A DNA stretch of 64,000 nucleotides from contig UQLA01000001.1 in NCBI GenBank assembly GCA_900541745.1, forward strand, positions 1 to 64,000, written 5' to 3'. Within the stretch, counting starts at the first letter, position 1; the number at the start of each line of letters is the position of its first letter. The translations under genes were made by a program, and so were the position numbers. This document shows positions 59,079 to 64,000 of the stretch, one piece after another. The stretch comes from an uncultured Collinsella sp. Lineage in GTDB: Bacteria; Actinomycetota; Coriobacteriia; Coriobacteriales; Coriobacteriaceae. Under the pieces are notes generated by a model. It was not told where the DNA came from. It worked only from the letters and a program-made list of their open reading frames with translations, and did no database searches.

Positions 59079-60686
59079 ATGGGATCTGATGTGAAGATCG
59101 CACGCGCGTTGATCTCGGTTACCGATAAGACGGGCGTCGTCGATTTCGCACGGACGCTGGTTGACGACTTTGGCGTCGAGATCATCTCTACGGGTGGCAC
59201 GGCTCGTGCCATCGAAGACGCGGGCGTTCCCGTAACCCCCATCGAGGAGTTCACGGGCTATCCCGAGATGATGGACGGCCGCGTTAAGACCCTGCATCCC
59301 AAGGTTCACGGCGCGCTGCTTGCCCGTCGCGATTCCGAGCAGCACATGCAGGAGGCCGCTCAGCACGGCATTAAACTGATCGACCTGGTCGTCGTCAACC
59401 TGTACGAGTTCGAGAAGACCGTCGCCAACCCCGAGGTCACCTTCGCGGATGCCATCGAGCACATCGACATCGGTGGCCCCTCTATGCTGCGCTCTGCCGC
59501 TAAGAACGCCGCGAGCGTTACCGTCATTTCCGACCCGGCCGACTATGATGCCGTCCTGGCCGAGATGCGCGAGACCGGTGGTTGCACCACGCTTTCCACC
59601 CGTCGCCGCCTGCAGGTGAAGGTCTACCAGACTACCGCCGCCTACGACACGGCTATCTCCCGTTGGCTTGCCGCCCAGGCAAGCGACGTGGCGGACACCT
59701 CTGCCAAGCTCGAGATCTCGCTGGAGAAGGTCGACGACCTGCGCTATGGCGAGAATCCTCAGCAGAAGGCTACGGTCTACCGCTTTGCCGAGGGCTGCGA
59801 GAACACCGCGAGCTCGCAGTTCCCGCTTGTGGGCTCCGAGCAGATCCAGGGCAAGCCGCTCAGCTACAACAACTATCTGGACGCCGATGCCGCCTGGAAC
59901 CTGGTCCGCGAGTTCGACGAGCCGGCCTGCGTGATCCTCAAGCACCAGAACCCCTGCGGCTCCGCCGTTGCCGAGGACATCACGGCCGCCTACGACCGCG
60001 CTTTCGCCTGCGATCCCAAGAGCGCCTTCGGCGGCATTATCGCCTGCAACCGCGAGGTTCCCTATGAGCTGGTTGAGCACTTCGCCGACCAGAACAAGCA
60101 GTTCGTCGAGGTTATCATCGCCCCGAGCTACGCTGCCGAGGCGCTCGAGCGCATGGCCAAGCGCCCCAACCTGCGCGTGTTGGCGACCGGCGGCGTGGAC
60201 CACGGCGCCCAGGTGGAGCTGCGCTCTATCGACGGCGGCATGCTGGTGCAGGAGGTCGATCACGTGACCGAGGATCCCGCGACCTTTACGTTCCCCACCG
60301 ACCGCAAGCCCACCGACGCCGAGATGGCCGAGCTCGAGTTTGCCTGGAAGGTCTGCAAGGGCGTTAAGTCCAACGCCATCCTGGTCTCCAAGGGCAAGGC
60401 CGGCATTGGCATGGGCCCGGGTCAGCCCAACCGCGTGGATTCTGCGCTGTTGGCCTGCGAGCGTGCCGAGGACTTCTGCGAGCGCGAGGGCGTGGAGAAG
60501 GGCGGCTTTGCCTGCGCAAGCGACGCGTTCTTCCCGTTCCGCGACAACGTCGACGTGCTTGCCGCGCACGGCGTGACCTGCATCATTCAGCCCGGCGGCT
60601 CCAATCGCGACGACGAGAGCATCCAGGCCTGCAACGAGCACAATATTGCTATGGTGTTTACGGGCGCTCGCCACTTTAGGCACTAA
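59079..60686 (+). CDS. purH: Bifunctional AICAR formyltransferase / IMP cyclohydrolase
   Basis: Last two steps of purine synthesis. The N-terminal IMP cyclohydrolase (1-200) has IISTGGTARAIE and HPKVHGALLARR; the C-terminal transformylase has YGENPQQKATVYR, KHQNPCGSAVAED, and GQPNRVDSA. Its 535 residues fit. AGGAGG precedes the ATG. The region upstream (58802-59078) shows no purine riboswitch. Confidence 0.97.
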   Translation: MGSDVKIARALISVTDKTGVVDFARTLVDDFGVEIISTGGTARAIEDAGVPVTPIEEFTGYPEMMDGRVKTLHPKVHGALLARRDSEQHMQEAAQHGIKLIDLVVVNLYEFEKTVANPEVTFADAIEHIDIGGPSMLRSAAKNAASVTVISDPADYDAVLAEMRETGGCTTLSTRRRLQVKVYQTTAAYDTAISRWLAAQASDVADTSAKLEISLEKVDDLRYGENPQQKATVYRFAEGCENTASSQFPLVGSEQIQGKPLSYNNYLDADAAWNLVREFDEPACVILKHQNPCGSAVAEDITAAYDRAFACDPKSAFGGIIACNREVPYELVEHFADQNKQFVEVIIAPSYAAEALERMAKRPNLRVLATGGVDHGAQVELRSIDGGMLVQEVDHVTEDPATFTFPTDRKPTDAEMAELEFAWKVCKGVKSNAILVSKGKAGIGMGPGQPNRVDSALLACERAEDFCEREGVEKGGFACASDAFFPFRDNVDVLAAHGVTCIIQPGGSNRDDESIQACNEHNIAMVFTGARHFRH

Positions 60687-60715
60687 GTTTCGCCCCGGGA
60701 CAAAATAATCTCTGC

Positions 60716-60752
60716 AAAAGACGGTCGCTCCGTTTGGAGGGCCGTCTTTTTG
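60716..60752 (+). terminator. Terminator of purH
   Basis: AAAAGACGG pairs with CCGTCTTTT around a loop with a second small stem, followed by T. Confidence 0.85.
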
Positions 60753-60767
60753 GTATAAGAGGACGGA

Positions 60768-61499
60768 ATGACTAACACGAAAGGTATGACCATGCCCCAG
60801 ATTGATGATGCCGAGCTGTTTGGCAATGCCGAGGATCAGCGTGCGTACGAGGATTTTTGCGCAAATCAGGAGGCGGTCGAGAAGTTCACGCTCGACAAGC
60901 CCGCACTTATCTGCCGCTGGCGCATGTCCAACAAAAAGGTGCCCATGCTCAACCGCCACATCCGTGCGCTATCCGAGCGTCTGGTGCAGGGCGAGCCACT
61001 TACCCATAACATGCTCAGTTGGGCCAAGCAGCACGTTGAGTGGTCACTTGCCGAGGGCGACTACACCGCACGCGACGGCGTGCTCATGCTGGTGATCGAC
61101 GTTAATGGCAATGCCGCCATGACGGTGGGGGAGTACGAGCCGCTGGCCGACACGTCGGCCAAGGCGCTGCGTGCCCGTTCTGCCGAGGCTCGCTCCGAAG
61201 CCGACGAGACCGGCGTGGCGCCCGAGCTGCTCGCCGCCGTTAACAACGGCGAGCTTGCCTTTGTGGCGCCGGCGGACGAGTGCCTGTGCGGCACGGCGAC
61301 GCTCATCGAACAGCTGGCCCAGACCAAGGGCATCCCGGTTACGCGCGTAGACATTCCCGCGCAGCTTAAGGGCGCGCTGTTCCTGGTGAGCGACGAGCAC
61401 GGCGTGGTCCCCGCAACCGAGACGGACGCCGCCGAGGCCGACGCCGCCACGGTCGCCTTCTTCGCCGACGGCTACGAAAAGCTTCGCGCCCGCCGCTAA
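60768..61499 (+). CDS. Unknown 243-residue protein
   Basis: Not recognised. The sequence is acidic with an N-terminal helical region (1-90, including RWRMSNKKVPMLNRHIRALSERL), a strand-rich region (VLMLVIDVNGNAAMTVGEY) and a C-terminal part with CLCGTATLIEQLAQTKGIPVTR. It has no signal peptide or membrane segment. Starts at 60768 (behind GAGGACGG) and 60792 (behind AAAGGT) are both plausible. It lies between purH and the BceRS-like genes. Confidence 0.7.
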   Translation: MTNTKGMTMPQIDDAELFGNAEDQRAYEDFCANQEAVEKFTLDKPALICRWRMSNKKVPMLNRHIRALSERLVQGEPLTHNMLSWAKQHVEWSLAEGDYTARDGVLMLVIDVNGNAAMTVGEYEPLADTSAKALRARSAEARSEADETGVAPELLAAVNNGELAFVAPADECLCGTATLIEQLAQTKGIPVTRVDIPAQLKGALFLVSDEHGVVPATETDAAEADAATVAFFADGYEKLRARR

Positions 61500-61510
61500 A
61501 TGATGTTTTT

Positions 61511-61640
61511 GGGACGGGGATTAAAAACTCATTTAATTCCCGTGCCCGTTGCGAGCGAGGGGCAAGCCCCTGCCGCTCGCGAACAGTTCTGTCACCTTGG
61601 TGACGCGCGAGGCGCATACCTGCGGCTCCGCAGCCATAAT
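61511..61640 (+). promoter_or_regulatory. Leader with four successive hairpins before the response regulator
   Basis: In 130 bp four stems follow each other: ACGGGGATTAAA/TTTAATTCCCGT, GCGAGCG..GGGGC/GCCCC..CGCTCGC, GTCACC/GGTGAC and CTGCGG/CCGCAG. They fill the gap between the unknown gene and the response regulator start. No T-rich terminator follows. A structured mRNA leader or processing site is likely. Confidence 0.6.
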
Positions 61641-61673
61641 GGTGGCAAGACAACCAAGAGGGGAGCGGAATCC

Positions 61674-62345
61674 ATGGCGCTGATCTATATCGTTGAGGAC
61701 GACGAGCCCATTCGTCGCGAGCTTGCCGATATCCTTGCGCGTGCCGGTTTTGAGGTTGAGGCATGCGAATCGTTTGAGCATGTCTCGCGCGATATTCTCG
61801 CCGCCGCGCCCGACCTGGTGCTGCTCGACCTCACGCTTCCCGTCAAGGACGGCCAGCATATCTGCCACGAGGTTCGCCGCGAATCCGAGGTTCCCATCAT
61901 CGTCCTCACGTCGCGCACTACCGAGATCGACGAGGTCATGGCCATGACGCTCGGCGCGGACGACTTTGTTCCCAAGCCCTACAGCGCCCGTGTGCTCGTG
62001 GCGCGCATCAACGCCCTGCTGCGTCGCACCGCGGCGGCAGGCGAGCGCAGCACACTTGTCCACAAGGGGCTGGAGCTCGACCTCGCCCGCTCCATGGTCA
62101 CCAATACGGCAACCGGCGACAGCACCGAGCTCACCAAAAACGAGCTGCGTATCCTCTCGCTGCTCTTGGGTCGCGCGGGCAAGATCGTCTCACGTCCGGC
62201 CATCATGCAGGACTTGTGGGACTCCGACGCCTTCGTGGACGACAACACGCTCACCGTCAACATCAACCGCCTGCGCACCACGCTCGAAAAAATCGGCATC
62301 AAGGGGTATTTGACCACGCATCGCGGCCAGGGCTATTCGGTCTAG
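61674..62345 (+). CDS. OmpR-family response regulator (BceR-like)
   Basis: 223 residues. The receiver domain has phospho-Asp in LVLLDLTLP, LTSRTTEID and KPYS; the C-terminal winged helix has LTKNELRILSLLLGRAGKIVSR. AGAGGGGAG precedes ATG 61674; upstream in-frame starts lie in the hairpin leader. It partners the kinase 9 bp downstream. Confidence 0.92.
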   Translation: MALIYIVEDDEPIRRELADILARAGFEVEACESFEHVSRDILAAAPDLVLLDLTLPVKDGQHICHEVRRESEVPIIVLTSRTTEIDEVMAMTLGADDFVPKPYSARVLVARINALLRRTAAAGERSTLVHKGLELDLARSMVTNTATGDSTELTKNELRILSLLLGRAGKIVSRPAIMQDLWDSDAFVDDNTLTVNINRLRTTLEKIGIKGYLTTHRGQGYSV

Positions 62346-62354
62346 GGGCCGGCT

Positions 62355-63398
62355 ATGTCGTTTGCCAAGTTCTTTAAAGACGCGCTGCTTCCCGTCGCCG
62401 TGTGGACGTGCGGCGTGCTGCTGAGCTGCTTTGTGCTGACGGTCGCCGGCGCACCCGTTTCTATCGTTGTCGTGGCGGTTGGCGTGTCCTTTATCTTCGG
62501 TATGCTCGGCATCGTGATCGAGTACGCTCGCCGTTGCCGTTTTCTGCGTCAGTTGGAGCGCGCGGCAGAGGAGCTCGAGAGTCCCGCATGGGTGCAGGAG
62601 ATGGTGCAATGTCCGACCTATGCCGAGGGCGAGCTCGAGTACGAGGTCTTGCGCCGGGTGGGCAAAGCTGCCTGCGACGAGGTTGCCGAAGGCCGGCGTC
62701 AGACCGATGACTATCGCGACTATATTGAGAGTTGGGTCCACGAGGCCAAGCTGCCCCTGGCGGCGGCTCACCTGATTTTGGAAAACCTGGACGGCAGCGA
62801 AGACGACCTGTCGCGTGTGGATGACCTGGGCCGTGAGCTGGCTCGCGTGGAGCGCTATATCGACCAGGCGCTGTACTATGCGCGCTCGGAAGTCGTGGAG
62901 CGTGACTACCTGATTCGCCGCTGGGATCTTAAGACCTTGGTGACGGGCGCGATCAAGGCCAATGCGCGTGAGCTCATCGCGGCGCACGTGGCGCCGGTGT
63001 GCGAGAACCTCGACTTTGAGGTCTTTACCGACGAGAAGTGGCTCGAGTTTATCTTGGGCCAGCTCATCCAGAACAGCATTAAATACGCGCGTGAGGATGG
63101 TGCGAAGATCACGTTTTCGGGCGCGTTGCTGGACGAGGGCCTGGCAAGCGAGCGCATCGAGCTTACTGTCGCGGACAACGGCTGCGGCGTGTGTGCGGCA
63201 GACCTGCCGCGCGTGTTCGAGAAGGGTTTTACCGGCGACAACGGCCGCACCACCAAGCGTGCAACGGGTATTGGCCTCTACCTGGTGGCGCGTCTGTGCT
63301 CCAAGATGGGCATCGACGTCACCGCAGCGTCCGAGCCTAGCGAAGGCTTCGTCGTCACGTTTGCCTTCTCGACGAACAAGTTCCAATACTTCGAATAG
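62355..63398 (+). CDS. Intramembrane-sensing histidine kinase (BceS-like)
   Basis: 347 residues. Two closely spaced N-terminal membrane segments (about 10-58) leave almost no outside loop, as in BceS kinases that sense through a partner transporter. The H-box is YIESWVHEAKLPLAA, with LGQLIQNSIKYA (N box) and NGRTTKRATGIGLYL (G box). BceS systems usually sit next to a BceAB antimicrobial-peptide transporter; none is in the sequence that follows. Confidence 0.88.
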   Translation: MSFAKFFKDALLPVAVWTCGVLLSCFVLTVAGAPVSIVVVAVGVSFIFGMLGIVIEYARRCRFLRQLERAAEELESPAWVQEMVQCPTYAEGELEYEVLRRVGKAACDEVAEGRRQTDDYRDYIESWVHEAKLPLAAAHLILENLDGSEDDLSRVDDLGRELARVERYIDQALYYARSEVVERDYLIRRWDLKTLVTGAIKANARELIAAHVAPVCENLDFEVFTDEKWLEFILGQLIQNSIKYAREDGAKITFSGALLDEGLASERIELTVADNGCGVCAADLPRVFEKGFTGDNGRTTKRATGIGLYLVARLCSKMGIDVTAASEPSEGFVVTFAFSTNKFQYFE

Positions 63399-63423
63399 GC
63401 GCGCTCTTGCTGTTTTTCTCTGG

Positions 63424-63490
63424 GCTATGTTCACGTTCGGGAATATAGCTGAAGCAACTGGCGCTATGTTCCCGAACGGGAACATAGCCA
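63424..63490. repeat. Two tandem 26-bp palindromes
   Basis: The right palindrome (63464-63489) is perfect: GCTATGTTCCCG and CGGGAACATAGC around AA. The left one (63425-63450) has the same outer bases, GCTATGTTC/GAATATAGC, with imperfect pairs. They are 13 bases apart, just downstream of the BceS-like gene. They could be paired operators or a small RNA. Confidence 0.85.
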
Positions 63491-63522
63491 TGAGGTTCAA
63501 ATGAATCTCCTATAACAAAAAC

Positions 63523-63548
63523 GTGCCGCCCCAACCGGGGCGGCACGC
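63523..63548. terminator. Hairpin after the BceS-like gene
   Basis: CGTGCCGCCCC/GGGGCGGCACG with an AACC loop is followed by CCATCTTTCTT. Strong stem but weak T tract. Confidence 0.65.
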
Positions 63549-63589
63549 CATCTTTCTTATCAGCCAACTCGCTGAAGTACGGTGACGAA

Positions 63590-63680
63590 GGCGCAAGGCC
63601 GGGAGGGGTTATCTAAGCCGACATCCCGCAGCCGCGAAGCGGCGAGGACGTCGGCGTGATAACCCCGCAGGCCTTGCGCC
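63590..63680. repeat. 91-bp nested hairpin
   Basis: From the ends inward: GGCGCAAGGCC/GGCCTTGCGCC, GGGGTTAT/ATAACCCC, CCGACATCC/GGACGTCGG, and GCCGC/GCGGC around GAA. It ends 14 bp from the 3' end of the universal stress protein gene. Confidence 0.85.
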
Positions 63681-63693
63681 GGCGGGAAGGAAC

Positions 63694-64000
63694 CTACTTC
63701 ACGACCAAAATGTCGCAGTCCGTATTGCGCAGCAGGAACGTCGAAATCGAGCCCAGTAGCGCGTACTTAATTGAGGACAGGCCGCGGGCGCCGCAGAGCA
63801 CCAGATCGGGCTTGACCACGTCGAGCATCTCATCCTTGAGCGTCTCACGAATGCGGCCGGTGCGAATCATGACCTCGACCTCGGGAATGTCGGGATTGGC
63901 CTTGGCCTCCTCGAGCTGCTTGGCGATGGAGTTGTTAAAGGCCTCCTCCAAGCCGTTGACCAGGTCGACCGGATAGGAACCGGCGCTCTCGAGCGCGGTG
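63694..64000 (-). CDS. Universal stress protein, C-terminal part
   Basis: The gene continues past the window edge; 101 residues are visible. VKPDLVLCGARGLSSIKYALLGSIS and FLLRNTDCDILVVK match the nucleotide-binding GxxG(x)9GS-type end of UspA proteins. Stop codon at 63694-63696. Length and start cannot be given. Confidence 0.9.
   Translation of the reverse strand, partial: TALESAGSYPVDLVNGLEEAFNNSIAKQLEEAKANPDIPEVEVMIRTGRIRETLKDEMLDVVKPDLVLCGARGLSSIKYALLGSISTFLLRNTDCDILVVK

Noticed and set aside
58639..59094. 151-codon + strand frame before purH
   Set aside because: Its first part is antisense to the GNAT gene and the rest lies in the purH promoter region; no ribosome site.
59034..60959. 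641-codon minus-strand frame opposite purH
   Set aside because: Shadow frame; the product is Leu/Val/Gly/Asp-rich and low complexity.

Overview
The window is high-GC, densely coded bacterial DNA. It most resembles a Coriobacteriia (Actinomycetota) gut anaerobe such as Collinsella. The reasons are the gene set (maltodextrin ABC and PTS uptake, HisZ-HisG fusion, TsaB-RimI-TsaD fusion, CstA, DUF4342, DUF2207 and BceRS-like genes) and the many G/C-rich intergenic palindromes. The genus is inferred from protein families, not from an rRNA.

Layout. 1-7029 is a + strand housekeeping run: acpS, nnr, alr, family-4 uracil-DNA glycosylase, tsaE and a three-domain tsaB-rimI-tsaD gene. 7030-7841 holds two copies of a dispersed palindromic element and a structured leader of cstA. 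7842-12070 carries cstA and a gene for a JetD-like Toprim protein. 12071-17248 holds large hairpins, tRNA-Gln, a peptidoglycan-binding protein, a polyprenyl diphosphate synthase and a PTS EIIC-EIIB-HAD fusion. 17476-28587 is a carbohydrate island: a GntR regulator, a binding protein with two permeases and an ATPase, then glycogen phosphorylase, 4-alpha-glucanotransferase and galE on the minus strand. An array of four hairpins with an exact 80-bp period lies in the middle of it. 28856-32467 has a coiled-coil cell-wall hydrolase, murB and a LacI-type regulator. 32997-41075 is a complete histidine operon (hisZG fusion, D, C, B, H, A, F, I, E) with a convergent PHP-type histidinol phosphatase. 42281-47693 has a LarC C-terminal domain protein, a phosphodiesterase, mazG, enolase, a DivIC-like protein and an exopolyphosphatase. 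48023-54158 has tRNA-Leu, a TPR-like protein, an orphan galactitol-type EIIB with a VOC protein, an OmpR-type two-component system, a DUF4342 protein and a metallophosphoesterase. 54174-64000 has gluQ, a DUF2207 protein, a GNAT protein, purH, an unknown gene, a BceRS-like two-component system and the end of a universal stress protein gene.

How the genes work together. The 17-29 kb block should import maltodextrins, shorten them (phosphorylase and glucanotransferase) and feed hexose phosphates and UDP-sugars into the cell. Shared GTTTAAAC/TTGTTCAAACAA-type palindromes in three promoter regions suggest common control. The his genes supply the whole pathway from PRPP and ATP to histidinol, with the phosphatase opposite.

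The most unusual feature is non-coding. At least two multi-copy families of long hairpins (about 130 bp and about 185 bp) have a conserved core and outer arms that differ from copy to copy, yet remain self-complementary within each copy. Several other single long palindromes sit between genes. No CRISPR array, insertion sequence, phage or rRNA gene was recognised.
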